Assembly (NCBI GenBank): GCA_963575745.1
Contig: CAUYUJ010003014.1
Coordinates: 492,368-556,367, forward strand
DNA from: Prorocentrum cordatum
Taxonomy: Eukaryota > Sar > Dinophyceae > Prorocentrales > Prorocentraceae
Reading direction: 5' to 3'
Length of the DNA: 64,000 bases
This document shows, piece after piece, positions 1 to 10,577 of the stretch; positions within the stretch are counted from its first letter, which is position 1; every line of letters begins with the position of its first letter. The position numbers and the translations under genes are program-made. The notes beneath the pieces were generated by a model. The model did no database searches. It saw nothing but the letters and a program-made list of their open reading frames with translations, and had not been told where the DNA came from.

Positions 1-657
1 ATCGTCGTATTCCTCTTCCTCCGCCTCCGCCTCCGCCTCGTCCCCCTCGTCTTCCTCGTCATCCTCCTCCGCTCCGTCCTCATCCTGATTATCATCCTCC
101 TCCGCGTCCTTTTTCTCCTCGTCATCCTTCTCCTCCACATCATCCTGTCCCTGCTCATGCTCCTGCTCACGTTGTAGCTGGGATAGGAAGGAGGCCGTCT
201 TCCTCCCCCCTCCTCCTCCTCCTCCTCCTCCTCCTTCTCCTCCTCGTCATCCTCCTCCTCGTCATCCTCCTCCTCCTCCGCATCCTCCTCCTCCTCCTCC
301 GCATCATCCACCTCCGTATCCTCATCCTCATCCTGCTCATCCCACCCCTCCCCCTCCTCATCCTGATCATGTTATCCCTTGGCTTCCCCTGCGTTCTTCC
401 TCGGCCTCCTCCGCCTCCTCCCCCTCCTCGTCATCCTGCTCTTCCGTAGCTCGGATAGGAAGGAGGCCGTCTTCCTCCCCCTCCTCCTCCTTTTCCTCCT
501 CCTTCTCATCCTCGTCATCCTCCTCCTCGTCCTCCTCCTCTTCCGCCTCCGCATCCTCGCCCTCCTCCTCATCCTCGTCCTCATCCTCCTCGTCCCGCTC
601 CTCCCCCTCCTCATCCTGATCATGTTATCCCTTGGTTTCCCCTGCGTTCGCCCTGGG
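1..657. repeat. TCC/CTCCT pyrimidine tract
   Basis: The + strand is almost purely pyrimidine, made of imperfect TCC, TCCTCG and TCATCC triplets. A longer block is repeated: the phrase GGATAGGAAGGAGGCCGTCT occurs at about 181 and 454, each followed by TCC runs and ending in a similar TCATCCTGATCATGTTATCC phrase. This points to duplication of a unit of roughly 270 bp. Reading frames through it encode Arg-, Leu- or Pro-rich low-complexity peptides and are not supported as genes. Confidence 0.9.
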
Positions 658-702
658 GCATCGCTGGGGCCTGCACAGAGCGTTCAGGCGCTCGGGCTCC
701 AA

Positions 703-822
703 AGCGCCCACGTGCTCTGGAGCACTTTTCATAGCGTCCGCGCGCCCTGGAGCACTTTTGAGAGCGCCCACTTGCTTTGGAGCATTTTTCAAAGCGCCCA
801 CTTGCTCTGGAGCACTTTGCGG
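703..822. repeat. Four tandem 30-bp repeats
   Basis: Four consecutive units of exactly 30 bp start with AGCGCCCACNTGCTCTGGAG and vary at a few positions. The period is ten codons, so one + frame reads as a degenerate decapeptide (SAHLLWSTFQ type). I cannot tell whether it was ever translated. Confidence 0.9.
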
Positions 823-851
823 AACGCCCAAACACGCACGGCCACTCTGAG

Positions 852-1040
852 CTGGTTGTAAAGTGGTCCGTTCTGGTTGTACAGTGGCCCGTTCTGGTTG
901 TAAAGTGGTCCGTTCTGGTTGTAAAGTGGGCCGCTCTGGTTGCAAAGTGGACGTTCTCGATGAAAAGCCATACTTTCCAATCCTATGTTGGTTGTAAAGT
1001 AACCCATATGGTTGTAAAGTTGTTGTTTTGGTTGTAAAGA
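852..1040. repeat. 21-bp tandem repeats
   Basis: Units of about 21 bp with the core TGGTTGTAAAGTGGTCCGTT occur five times to 957. After a 28-bp break, three further units (TGGTTGTAAAGTAACCCATA type) run to about 1040. The array lies directly before the 90-bp satellite. Confidence 0.85.
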
Positions 1041-1049
1041 GACCGAATC

Positions 1050-3580
1050 TCGGGCCGGGATGGGTGGCGGAGACGCATGTAAGCGCCGCTACTGGGGCCT
1101 TCGGTGGAGCTCCCCATGGGGCCACGAAGCGCGTGAGGGGTGTACTGGGATGTGTGGCGTGGACGCATGTGAGCGCCGCCACTGGGGCCTTCGGTGCAGC
1201 TCTCTATGGGGCCACGAAACGTGTGAGGGGTGTGCCGAATTGGGTGCGGGTGGTGACGCATGCGGGCGGTGCCACTGGGGCCTTCGGTGGACCTCCCTAT
1301 GGGGCCACGAAACCTGTTGTTGTGAGGGGCGTGCCGGGATGGGTGGCGGGGACGCATGTGAGCGCGGCCGCTGGGGCCTTCGGTGGAGCTCCCTATGGGG
1401 CCACGAAACGTGTGAGGGGTGTGCCGAATTGGGTGGGTGTGGGTGACGCATGTGAGCGCCGCCACTGGGGCCTCCGGTGGATGATGGGGCCACGAAACCT
1501 GTCAGGGATGTGCCGAAATGGGTGTGCGGGACGCATGCGCATGTGAGCGCCGCCACTGGGGCCTTCGGTGGAGCTCCCTATGGGGCCACGAAACGTGTGA
1601 GGGGTGTGCCGAATTGGGTGTGCGGGACGCATGCGGGCGGCAGCACTGGGGCCTTCGGTGGGGCTCCCTATGGGGCCACGAAACGTGTGAGGGGTGTGCC
1701 GAATTGGGTGTGCGGGGCGCATGCGGGCGGCAGCACTGGGGCCTTCGGTGGGGCTCCCTATGGGGCCACGAAACGTGTGAGGGGTGTGCCGAATTGGGTG
1801 TGCGGGACGCATGCGGGCGGCAGCACTGGGGCCTTCGGTGGGCTCCCTATGGGGCCACGAAACGTGTGAATTGGGTGTGCGGGACGCATGCGGGAGGGGT
1901 GCTCCCTTGGGGCACGAACGTGTGAGGGGTGTGCGGGACGCATGCGGGCGGCAGCACTGGGGCCTTCGGTGGGGCTCCCTATGGGGCCACGAAACGTGTG
2001 AGGGGTGTGCCGAATTGGGTGTGGGTGACGCATGCGGGCGGCAGCACTGGGGCCTTCGGTGGAGCTCCCTATGGGGCCACGAAACGTGTGAGGGGTGTGC
2101 CGAATTGGGTGTGGCTGACGCATGCGGGCGGGCACTGGGGCCTTCGGTGGAGCTCCCTATGGGGCCACGAAACGTGTGAGGGGTGTGCCGAATTGGGTGT
2201 GGCTGACGCATGCGGCCGCGGGCACTGGGGCCTTCGGTGGAGCTCCCTATGGAGCCACGAAACGTGTGAGGGGTGTGCCGAAATGGGTGTGGGTGACGCA
2301 TGCGGGCGCGGGCACTGGGGCCTTCGGTGGAGCTCCCTATGGAGCCACGAAACGTGTGAGGGGTGTGCCGAAATGGGTGTGGCTGGCGCATGCGGGCGCG
2401 GGCACTGGGGCCTTCGGTGGAGCTCCCTATGGAGCCACGAAACGTGTGAGGGGTGTGCCGAAATGGGTGTGGCTGGCGCATGCGGGCGCGGGCACTGGGG
2501 CCTTCGGTGGAGCTCCCTATGGAGCCACGAAGCTGCCGGTGACGCATCTGGGGTGGAGTGGAGCCACGTGTGAGGGGTGTGCCGAAATGGGTGGGGGACG
2601 CATGCGGCCGCGGGCACTGGGGGGTGGAGCTCCCTATCGGTGGAGCTCCCATATGGAGCCACGAAACGTGTGAGGGGTGTGCCGAAATGGGTGTGGGTGA
2701 CGCATGCGGCCGCGGGCACTGGGGCCTTCGGTGGAGCTCCCTATGGAAGCCACGAAACGTGTGAGGGGTGTGCCGAAATGGGTGTGGGTGACGCATGCGG
2801 CCGCGGGCACTGGGGCCTTCGGTGGAGCTCCCTATGGAGCCACGAAACGTGTGAGGGGTGTGCCGAAATGGGTGTGGGTGACGCATGCGGCCGCGGGCAC
2901 TGGGGCCTTCGGTGGAGCTCCCTATGGAGCCACGAAACGTGTGAGGGGTGTGCCGAAATGGGTGTGGGTGACGCATGCGGGCGCGGGCACTGGGGCCTTC
3001 GGTGGAGCTCCCTATGGAGCCACGAAACGTGTGAGGGGTGTGCCGAAATGGTGTGGGTGACGCATGCGGGCGCGGGCACTGGGGCCTTCGGTGGAGCTCC
3101 CTATGGAGCCACGAAACGTGTGAGGGGTGTGCCGAAATGGGTGTGGGTGACGCATGCGGGCGCGGGCACTGGGGCCTTCGGTGGAGCTCCCTATGGAGCC
3201 ACGAAACGTGTGAGGGGTGTGCCGAAATGGGTGTGGGTGACGCATGCGGGCGCGGGCACTGGGGCCTTCGGTGGAGCTCCCTATGGGGCCACGAAACGTG
3301 TGAGGGGTGTGCCGAAATTGGATGTGGGTGACGCATGCGGGCGCGGGCACTGGGGCCTTCGGTGGAGCTCCCTATGGAGCCACGAAACGTGTGAGGGGTG
3401 TGCCGAAATGGGTGTGGGTGACGCATGCGGGCGCGGGCACTGGGGCCTTCGGTGGAGCTCCCTATGGAGCCACGAAGCGTGTGAGGGGTGTGCCGAATTG
3501 GGTGTGGCTGACGCATGCGGGCGGCAGCACTGGGGCCTTCGGCGGAGCTCCCTATGGGGCCACGAAACGGTGTACTGGGT
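1050..3580. repeat. 90-bp satellite array, about 28 units
   Basis: The unit is 90 bp, for example from GACGCATGCGGGCGCGGGCA at 2295 to the matching point at 2385. Other constant parts are CCTTCGGTGGAGCTCCCTAT and CCACGAAACGTGTGAGGGGT. Because 90 is a multiple of three, several frames on both strands stay open for hundreds of codons and read 30-residue repeats. Units differ along the array: divergent at 1050-1560, a GGGGCTCC/GGCGGCAGC type at 1615-2090, a GAGCC/GGCGCGGGC type at 2210-3480, and an early-type unit at the end. This is the usual picture of local homogenisation in a satellite. A related short array lies at 16450-16690. Confidence 0.95.
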
Positions 3581-3587
3581 GGGCGAA

Positions 3588-3842
3588 GAGGAGAGGAGGA
3601 GAGGAGGAGAGGAGAGGAGGAGAGGAGAGGAGAGGAGAGGAACGCGGGGCACCGCCTCTTCAAAACGAGGACCCAACACCGCAGGATGGTTGGGAAAAAC
3701 ACTCCGGAAGGTTCGCTCGTTTTGTCCGTATCGACCCGAATGCCGCAACAGCGAAGCTCAGGAAACCCTCGGATTCAAAAGGGGGAGGAGGAGGAGGAGG
3801 AGGAGGAGGAGGAGGAGGAGGAGAAGGAGGAGGAGGAAGACG
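3588..3842. repeat. Purine-rich GGAGA and GGA tracts with short spacer
   Basis: GGAGA/GGAGGA repeats occupy about 3588-3640 and a GGA run occupies about 3780-3842. Between them lies a non-repetitive stretch, part of which is shared with 7485-7522. Confidence 0.85.
3659..3699 (+). repeat. Dispersed 40-bp sequence, copy 1
   Basis: TTCAAAACGAGGACCCAACA and the following GCAGGATGGTTGGGAAAAA match 7485-7522 apart from a few changes and a short gap. In both places a purine-rich run of GGGA/GGAGA type lies just upstream. Nature unknown; it may be the edge of an old mobile sequence. Confidence 0.75.
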
Positions 3843-4329
3843 AGATGCTAGGAGAGCGCATAATGAACGCCGAGACGAATGCTCAGCAAGCTCCGTCAGT
3901 TTCCTCGTCCTCGTACGGGCGGGCCGGCGGCGGCGACAGCGGCGGGGGGACGGGCCCGGGCACCCGTCGCGTCGTGATCTGTTGTCGTCGGGGGCCACAA
4001 AAGTCCTCGGCACCCTCACATCAGTTTGCTACTCGTAAGACTCTTCGCAAGATTGACCTTCGGTGCAGGCCCAGAAGGGGGTTGTCTTCTCGAAGGTTGA
4101 GCTCGACCTCGCGCCTGCACCCGCAACGTGGGGCTGCGCTCGCACTTGAACCTGCCAAGGCCGGCCCCCCCTTCGCAATCGACCGCCACGCATACGTGGC
4201 GCATCCTAGAACGCGCGCTGGTTCCTGGGAGGGGCGGTCGACCGGGCGGCGCGTTTCCCGGTCCAAGACCGGTCCCGAATCCCAGCCCAAATCCCAAATC
4301 GTCCGGGATGAATATTTGTACATGCGTTT
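3843..4329. other. Unassigned GC-rich sequence
   Basis: Only short frames interrupted by stops are present. I see no domain, repeat or RNA gene here. The 3' part contains small C- and G-rich words such as CCGGTCCAAGACCGGTCCCG. Confidence 0.5.
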
Positions 4330-4465
4330 GTATCGTTTTCAATTTGTGAAAGTGCTTCTCGCACTCTGCGCGGAGTTATCTAAGTGGGGCGACCTATGTT
4401 GTGCGATCTACGCGGAGCAATATACGTGGTGCAACACATGTGGCGCAATGAACTTTGAAAAACTT
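4330..4465 (+). repeat. Unit U1, module R (degenerate 15-bp repeats)
   Basis: Degenerate repetitions of a word like TACGYGGTGCAA, for example CTACGCGGAGCAATATACGT and GTGGTGCAACACATGTGGCG. The same type of array precedes each of the other units, most extensively at 9720-10029. Confidence 0.7.
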
Positions 4466-4481
4466 GGAGTTGACAACACCA

Positions 4482-4927
4482 ATGCGCGCGCAATCATCCC
4501 ACTCACCCGCCCGCAACTTGGTTCGCGAAACCGATGCGACGGCGATTGCGATGAGTGTTTGGTGTTGGCTGGTGCATCTCTGCGGCGGCGCTGCCCCGCG
4601 CATGTTCGCGCGCACAACGTCCAACTAGTGTGGCGCGACCGACGCAGCCGCGGTGGCACTAACTGCCGGGCACCACTCAGCGGGCGCGTCAAAACGAGTC
4701 GGTGACTTGGGCGGGCGCGGTATCATGGCGATGTCGACAACGGTACACACGATGATGACAGTAGCGATGATGGTGACGATCATGACGATGACGACGGCAT
4801 GGCCAATAACGGCGCCGATGCGGATCACGCCAATGACGATGACGGTGCCTTCGCGTCGGCAATGAAGGTTTGGAAAGAGTTCGACTGCGCGCGCGGCCGA
4901 CGCGCGCGAGTGGCCCGCGTCGTATAA
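4482..4927 (+). pseudogene. Unit U1, module Z: decayed Cys-cluster/acidic-tail reading frame
   Basis: I do not recognise this family. One + frame reads PQLGSRNRCDGDCDECLVLA, then a basic stretch with VQLVWRDRRSRG, a stop at 4703-4705, and in the same frame an acidic Asp/Gly/Ala segment ending in GAFASAMKVWKEFDC with a stop at 4925-4927. The cluster C-x3-C-x2-C is kept in all four alignable copies (4482, 8176, 10030, 13566), and many differences near it are silent. This argues for a coding ancestor. Each copy has stops or frame changes, so none is a working gene. The acidic segment is close to simple GAC/GAT repeat and could exist without selection. The alternative is a non-coding repeat in which the open frame is chance. 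Confidence 0.45.
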
Positions 4928-5429
4928 TTTCAACAGGAACGTGTCCTTCTAACACGTGCGCAAGAAAGTTCGAATGATTTCGACATGCGCGCGAGAGGCA
5001 CGTTTGGTTACACTTGACAAACATGTTCGACAACCTGCGGTTTTTGGCGAATTTGCCAGGAGCGCGAGCGCATGAATTTGTTTGAAAACCCCGTTTGCGA
5101 AACTATTGGTTGTTTACTTTTTTCGGGACACTCGATTTTGAAGTCCTTCCGAAACCAACGGTTGTCGAAGGATTTCGGCATGCGCGCGAGACGGCGCGCG
5201 CGCGTGCACTTCGCCCCATGCATTACAAGGAATGTTTGAAAACTGATTATTTGTGGTAAACGAGTGCGCGCGCAATCCTGTTTTGCAGAAGATGAAAGAG
5301 GGGTGATACGGGACCGCCAGGGATGGGATATATTCAGATATACGATGGACGGGGTGTGCAACATCCAAAACGAAAACCACACAAAAACACTGATAATTTC
5401 CTGGGGAGGGATAGATCCTAATGCAATAA
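4928..5429 (+). repeat. Unit U1, modules B-A-C
   Basis: Module B carries GTGCGCAAGAAAGTTCGAATGA and a following TTCGACATGCGCGCGAGAGG word. Module A is the paired hairpin at 5140-5207. Module C carries GGTAAACGAGTGCGCGCGCA and then a GGATGG...GATGGAC segment ending in a G-rich run. The same order recurs in the other units. Confidence 0.75.
5140..5207 (+). repeat. Unit U1, module A: two consecutive hairpins
   Basis: The first hairpin pairs GAAGTCCTTC (5140-5149) with GAAGGATTTC (5167-5176), one pair being G-T. The second pairs GCATGCGCGCG with a CGCGCGCGTGC arm around a short GA-rich loop. Eight or nine related copies exist in the window. Confidence 0.75.
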
Positions 5430-5562
5430 ATAAATATTGTACCATCGACGTTGTACAACCTGCGATGTGCAATTTGCTGCGCACAACCTGCGTGGCCCAA
5501 TGTTTGTTGCGCAGTCGACGTTGTGCAAGCTATGCGGCGCACTTTACGCGGTGATATTCTTA
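5430..5562 (+). repeat. Unit U2, module R
   Basis: Degenerate repeats such as TTGTACAACCTGCGATGTGC and GCGCAGTCGACGTTGTGCAA. Module Z of this unit does not follow directly; it resumes at about 8176 after 2.6 kb of other tandem repeats. Confidence 0.65.
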
Positions 5563-5589
5563 TCTTGCACATGGGGGGGCCCAGAGCTC

Positions 5590-5905
5590 CGACCGCCTCA
5601 TCCCGCGTCGCCCCCCCCCCCCCCCCCTTCCGCGCCCCCAGCGCCAGAGTCAGACCCCCGCGCCGCGGCTCTCTGCCCCGAACCCCCTGCGCCCCCAGCG
5701 CCCCAGCGGGGGCCCCGCCCACTGCCCCCTCCGCCACGAACGCTTTATTCCGCGCTCCCGCGCCCCCAGCGCCTAAACGGGCGCCCCGCCCACTGCCCCC
5801 TCCGCCACGAATGCTCGATTTCGCGTCGCCCCCCCCTTTCCGCGCCCCCAGCGCAAGAGCGGGGCCCCCGCGCCGCGGCTCTCCGCCCCGAGCACGCGGA
5901 CGATA
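5590..5905. repeat. GC-rich minisatellite, first block
   Basis: About four imperfect units of roughly 70-90 bp built on CGCCCCCAGCGCCCCAGCGG followed by CGCCCACTGCCCCCTCCGCC. Runs of 12 or more C occur. The same minisatellite recurs at 7743-8166, on the other side of the 102-bp satellite. Confidence 0.85.
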
Positions 5906-6404
5906 CTTGATCACCGTACCGAGCCTCGAAATTTCGAAGAGCCCCCTGGCATCGTCGAATGCCGACTGCGCTGGCGCGCCCCTCTGCGAGCCCAACGAAC
6001 GCGCGAACGCCAACCATTCGACCCAAATGGGTCGACGAGAGAACTCGACAACAGACTCTGAAGCCGCCGATGAAAACCAGGCGCGGCACGGTGCAAAGTT
6101 TTCGCCCTGCAAAAGACACAAATTACCCTGTAACGTACCCAACCCATTTGCATCAATGGAAACGAGGAGTTGGCCGAAACGCGCATGGACACTCAACTTG
6201 ATGTGTAAGCTACTTGGGACACGCGCCTATGGCATAATGCGCAGGAGAACCATACAAGGACGAGGGGCGACAGCTACAGGCTCGAAGAGGACATGGGGAG
6301 TCGGGAACGCAGAGCAGGAGAAAAACGCGCGGGGAGCCGAACCATCAGCACGGCAGCAGCAGAGGGAAGGTAACTGCAGGGGGAGAACAAGGACGAAAGC
6401 GGCG
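5906..6404. other. Unassigned sequence
   Basis: Short frames are open on both strands but none shows a recognisable domain. No repeat relation to other parts of the window was noticed. Confidence 0.5.
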
Positions 6405-7424
6405 TCTAATTTGAGTCTGCGGCGGGTACCCACTGTGCTGCGCCCCTCAGCAGCCCTCGAAAATAACGACAGTTTCACAGATCGCAGCCCCCCAGAGATG
6501 GCGAGGTTAAATTTGAGTCTGCGGTGGATACCCACTGTGCTGTGCCCCTCAGCAGCCCTCGAAAGTGGCGACAGCTTCACAGATCGCAGCCCCCCAGGGA
6601 TGGCGAGGTCGAATTTGAATCTGCGGTGGGCACCCACTGCGCTGTGCCCCTCAGCAGCCCTCGAAAGCGGCGACAGTTTCACAGATCGCAGCCCCCCAGA
6701 GATGGCGAGGTCTAATTTGAATCTGCGGTAGGTACCTACTGTGCTGTGCCCCTCAGCAGCCCTCGACAGCGGCGACAGTTTCACAGATCGCAGCCCCCCA
6801 GGGATGGCGAAGTCTAATTTGAGACTGCGGCGGGTACCCACTGTGCTGCGCCCCATCAGCAGCCCTCGAAAGTGGCGACAGTTTCACAGATCGCAGCCCC
6901 CCAGGGATGGCGAGGTCTAATTTGAATCTGCGGTGGATACCCACTGTGCTGCGCCCCTCAGCAGCCCTCGAAAGTGGCGACAGTTTCACAAATCAGCCCC
7001 CCAGGGATGGCGAGGTCGAATGTGAGTCTGCGGTGGGTACCCACTGTGCTGTGCCCCATCAGCAGCCCTCGAAAGTGGCGACAGTTTCACAGATCGCAGC
7101 CCCCCAGGGATGGCGAGGTCTAATTTGAATCTGCGGTGGGTACCCACTGTGCTGCGCCCCTCAGCAGCCCTCGAAAGTGGCGACAGCTTCACAGATCGCA
7201 GCCCCCCAGGGACGGCGAGGTCTAATATGAGTCTGCGGCGGGTACCCCCTGCGCTGTGCCCCTCAGCAGCCCTCGAAAGTGGACAGTTTCACAGATCGCA
7301 GCCCCCCAGGGATGGCAAGGTCTAATTTGAATCTGCGGTGGGTGCCCACTGCGCTGTGCCCCTCAGCAGCCCTCGAAAGCGGCGACAGTTTCACATATCG
7401 CAGCCCCCCAGGGATGGCGAGGTC
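6405..7424. repeat. 102-bp satellite, 10 units
   Basis: The unit of about 102 bp begins TCTAATTTGAATCTGCGGTG and contains CCCTCGAAAGTGGCGACAGT and CAGATCGCAGCCCCCCAGGG. Ten units fit the interval. 102 is 34 codons, so one + frame reads a 34-residue repeat containing SGDSFTDRSPPGMAR. Single-base indels in several units break that frame. Satellite DNA is the simplest explanation. Confidence 0.92.
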
Positions 7425-7742
7425 AAAGGCAGGGGGGAAGAGAGGGACGGGAAGGAAGGAAGGAGACGCGCGAGCAGCGCTTTATTCAAAACGAGAACCC
7501 AACGCAGGAGGGTTGGGAAAAAGTACGCACCGTACCAAGCGGGGCGCCATGCGCGGCGGGGGCCCTCAGGAAAATCCACCTGAAACCTCCGCCGCAGAAC
7601 CGACAGGGGCCGCGAGGATTTCCAATGATGCGAATTGAGGCGCATGTCCTTCTCAAGATCCTCCTCACTGCTCTTGCGCACATCGGCATCTACGAAAAAT
7701 GCCTCAGGGGTTCTGCCATGGCACGGCGCATAAATGTCGTCT
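7425..7742. other. Unassigned sequence with the second copy of a 40-bp dispersed repeat
   Basis: A purine-rich stretch (about 7430-7465) is followed at 7485-7522 by the sequence shared with 3659-3699. Nothing else is recognised. Confidence 0.6.
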
Positions 7743-8166
7743 GCGGACCGAGCCCCCCCGCGCCCCCAGCGCCCCAGCGGGGGTCCCGCCCACTGCCTCC
7801 TTCCGCCACAAACGTTTTATTCCGCGCCGCGACGCGCACCACCTCCCCCACCTCCCTCCCCGCGCCCCCAGCGCCCCAGCGGGGGCTCCGCCCCGCGCCC
7901 CCTCCGCCCCGACAAATTCACTCCGCGTCGCGACGCGCGCCGCCCCCCCGCCCCCCCCCGCCCCCAGCGCCCCAGTTGGGCCCCCGCCACGTGGCCCTCC
8001 GCCCCAAGCCCCGCCCAGTGCCCCCTCCGCCCCGACCATTCTATTCCGCGTCGCGACGCGCGCCACCTCCCCCCCCCTCTCCGCGCCCCCGGCGCCCCAG
8101 TGGACCTCCGCCCCGTACCCCCTCCGCCCCGAGCGCTTCAATCCGCGTCGCGACGCGCGCCCCCCT
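7743..8166. repeat. GC-rich minisatellite, second block
   Basis: About five units of roughly 80-90 bp with CGCCCCCAGCGCCCCAGCGG and CCGCGTCGCGACGCGCGCC. The latter contains the palindrome GCGTCGCGACGC. Same family as 5590-5905. Confidence 0.85.
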
Positions 8167-8175
8167 TCTCTTCGA

Positions 8176-8640
8176 AGTGAACTGCCCATTCCACTGCTCG
8201 CGCGACGACCCCACCCACCCACCCACAACTTGGTTAGCAAAACACATGCGGCGGCGATTGCGACGAATGCTCGGCGTTGGCCGGCGCATCTCCGCGGCCG
8301 CGCATGCTCGCGCACACAGCGGCCAACTAGTTCGGCGCGACCGACGCGGCAGCGGCGGCGCCGACCGCCGGGCGCTTCCCAACGGGCATCTCAGCGCAAG
8401 CCGGCGACTTGGACGGGCGCGGGATCATGGCAACATCGACAACGGTTGACGCGATGGCGACGGCAGCGATGCCGGCGACGAGGGCGACAGCGACGACGGC
8501 AAGGCCAGCGACGGCGCCGACGCTGATCACGCCGACGACGATGACGGCGCCCCCGCGTCGGCGACGAAGGCTTTGGAGGGCGCTCGACACGCGCGCGCGG
8601 CCGACGCGCGAGAGCGGCCCGCATAACATCATTTGACACG
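8176..8640 (+). pseudogene. Unit U2, module Z: decayed Cys-cluster/acidic-tail frame
   Basis: Starts with the conserved phrase CCCACAACTTGGTTAGCAAA, which carries an in-frame TAG. It then reads NTCGGDCDECSALAGASPRP, keeping the C-x3-C-x2-C cluster. A one-base difference shifts the frame before the basic segment. The acidic segment (ASDGADADHADDDDGA) lies in another frame. The copy is therefore broken at three or more places. Family and function are unknown; see the U1 copy for the alternatives. Confidence 0.42.
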
Positions 8641-9719
8641 GATCGCGCCCCCCCCCCAGCCCGCGCGCAAGGACGCTCGCATGTTTGCGACGTCCGTCGC
8701 AAAGGATCCCTTTTGGCCGGAATGAATGAAATGTGCTTCTTATTGCATATCATGATTGTCCTGAGAACCGCGGGAGCGCGAGCGCGGGCATTTTTGGGAA
8801 CTGACGCTGCAAAACCATGCGTTTCTACATGCGTTCGGGGCACTTGATGTCGACGGGTTTCCGCGCGCGCGCGACGACGCGCGCGCGCGCATTTGGCCCA
8901 GCGTTGCGCAGGGGATCATTGCGACAGCACGCGCGCTTGGGCGGTCGAGCGATTCTGGCATGCGCGAGCGAAGGGCCCGCCTGGTAGGAAGGCGTGAAAA
9001 CGTTGAAAAACCGACGGTTGTCTCCCTAAGGATTCGCACGAGTTCGATTGCAAATTCGTTGTTTTTGAAAATTCGTACTGCAATACCATATGCTTATGTA
9101 TACGTTCGGGACAATCGGTTTTGAAATCCGAGCGAACCCACGGTTTTTGAGAAGCTTCCGGCGTGCGGGCGGGACGACGCACGCGCGCACTTCGCCCCAT
9201 CTGTTGCAGGGGATTCTCGCGACAGCACGCGCGCAAGGGCGTCGGAGCCATTCCGACATGCTCGCGCGAGAGGCCCATTTGTTAGTAAGGTATGCGCATG
9301 ATGAAAAACATACGGCTCGCCCAAGCATTCGCGAGAGACCGAGCACAAGCTTGGCTTGAACGTTACCGTTGCGAGACCATGTGTTTTACACGCGTTTTCC
9401 TGGCGCCCGATTTTGAAATCCTCACGAAACCTCGGGTTTTAGAGAGATGTCCGCATGCGCGCGCGACGACGCGCGCGCGCACTTCGCCCCGTTGCTTGCA
9501 AGGTACTCTTGGAAACTAACGTTGCTGATGAACGGGCGCGCGCATCATTTTTGCAAATGATGCGGGGCGGCGCCGATCCTGGCCTGCCTGGGGCGGCATG
9601 AAAGTACGAACTCACACTAAGGATGGGCGATGGGGCAGAATCATACGCAAATTGCAAGGCGAAAAGGGGGTCCGCTAATTCCAGGGGGTAGATCCGAGTA
9701 CTCGCTCAGAAAAGAGAAT
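8641..9719 (+). repeat. Unit U2, modules (B-A) three times, then C
   Basis: Three B-A pairs follow each other. The hairpin cores are at about 8862-8891 (only the CGCGCG...CGCGCG hairpin preserved), 9122-9210 (first stem decayed) and 9413-9481. Module C (9510-9719) contains GATGAACGGGCGCGCGCATC and ends in GGTCCGCTAATTCCAGGGGG. The tandem B-A copies show internal duplication inside the unit. Confidence 0.7.
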
Positions 9720-10029
9720 GTACGCGATGATACGTACGCGGTGCAATTTTATGAGGTGCGATCTCTTTGGCGCAACGTATGTGGTGCATTCGATGTGTTG
9801 CACTATGTGGCGCAAGCTAAGTTGTGAAATATATGCGGTGCGATATATGCAGTGGAAATTTATACATGTTGTCTCTATCGACGACGTGCAATCTACGTGG
9901 TGCAAACTAACATGCGCAACCGATAACGTACAACTTACGCGGGCAATCTACGCTGTGCAGCCTACATGGTACAAAATGTACTGTGCAACCTCTGTGGAGC
10001 AGAGTACGCGGTGAACTCTACGCAGTGCA
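9720..10029 (+). repeat. Unit U3, module R, longest array
   Basis: About 20 degenerate copies of a 15-bp word, for example TACGCGGTGCAATTTTATGA, CTACGTGGTGCAAACTAACA and CTACGCAGTGCAACCCACCA. It runs straight into module Z. Confidence 0.8.
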
Positions 10030-10443
10030 ACCCACCAATGCTCAACTTGAAGTTGCCCGCTCCACTGCTCGCGCGATCACCCCACCCACCCACCCGCAAC
10101 TTGGTTTGCAAAACCAATGCGGCGGGGATTGCGACTCATGCTTGGCGTTGGCTGGCGCATCTCTGCGGCCGCGCTAACCCGCGCATTCTCGCGCGCGCAG
10201 CGGCCAGCTAGTTTGGCGCGACCGACGCGAACGCAACGAGCACTTGATTTCGAGTCGGCGACCTGGGCGAGCGCGGTATCATGGCAACGTCGACAAGGGT
10301 AGACACGATGATGATAGTAGCGATGCCCGGGACGATGCCGACAGCGACGACGGGGCAGCCAGTGACGGCGCCGATGCTGATCACGCCGACGACGATGACG
10401 GCGTCTTCGCGTCGGCGATGAAGGTTGTGGAAGGAGTTTGACA
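10030..10443 (+). pseudogene. Unit U3, module Z: decayed Cys-cluster/acidic-tail frame
   Basis: The frame reads HPQLGLQNQCGGDCDSCLAL, hits TAA at about 10175, and continues in the same frame through QLVWRDRRERN, RPGRARYHGNVDKGRHDDDS and an Asp-rich tail ending in AMKVVEGV with a stop at 10441. Over the last 150 bp the four copies align almost without gaps. Product unknown. The Cys cluster followed by a basic stretch would suit a nucleic-acid-binding peptide, but this is only inference. Confidence 0.45.
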
Positions 10444-10577
10444 TGCGCGCGCAGCAGACGCGCGAGAGTGGCCCGCATGCTGTTATTTGACACGGATCGT
10501 ATCACACCAGCACGCGCGCAAGGGCGTTCGAACGGTTTCGACATGCGCGCGCGAAGCCTGTTTGGTAGCATGTGTTG
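10444..10577 (+). repeat. Unit U3, module B, interrupted
   Basis: Carries GCATGCTGTTATTTGACACG and AGGGCGTTCGAACGGTTTCG. It stops within GCGAAGCCTGTTTGGTAGCA, and a closely similar GCGAAGCCTGTTCGGTAACA resumes at 11436 beyond the inserted sequence. Confidence 0.7.

Noticed and set aside
1050-3580. CRISPR-like array
   Set aside because: Units are contiguous with no unique spacers, the organism is eukaryotic and no cas genes are present.
1393-3702. A 769-codon open frame on the - strand
   Set aside because: It only reads through the 90-bp satellite, whose period is a multiple of three; other frames are equally open and the peptide is a 30-residue repeat without domain.
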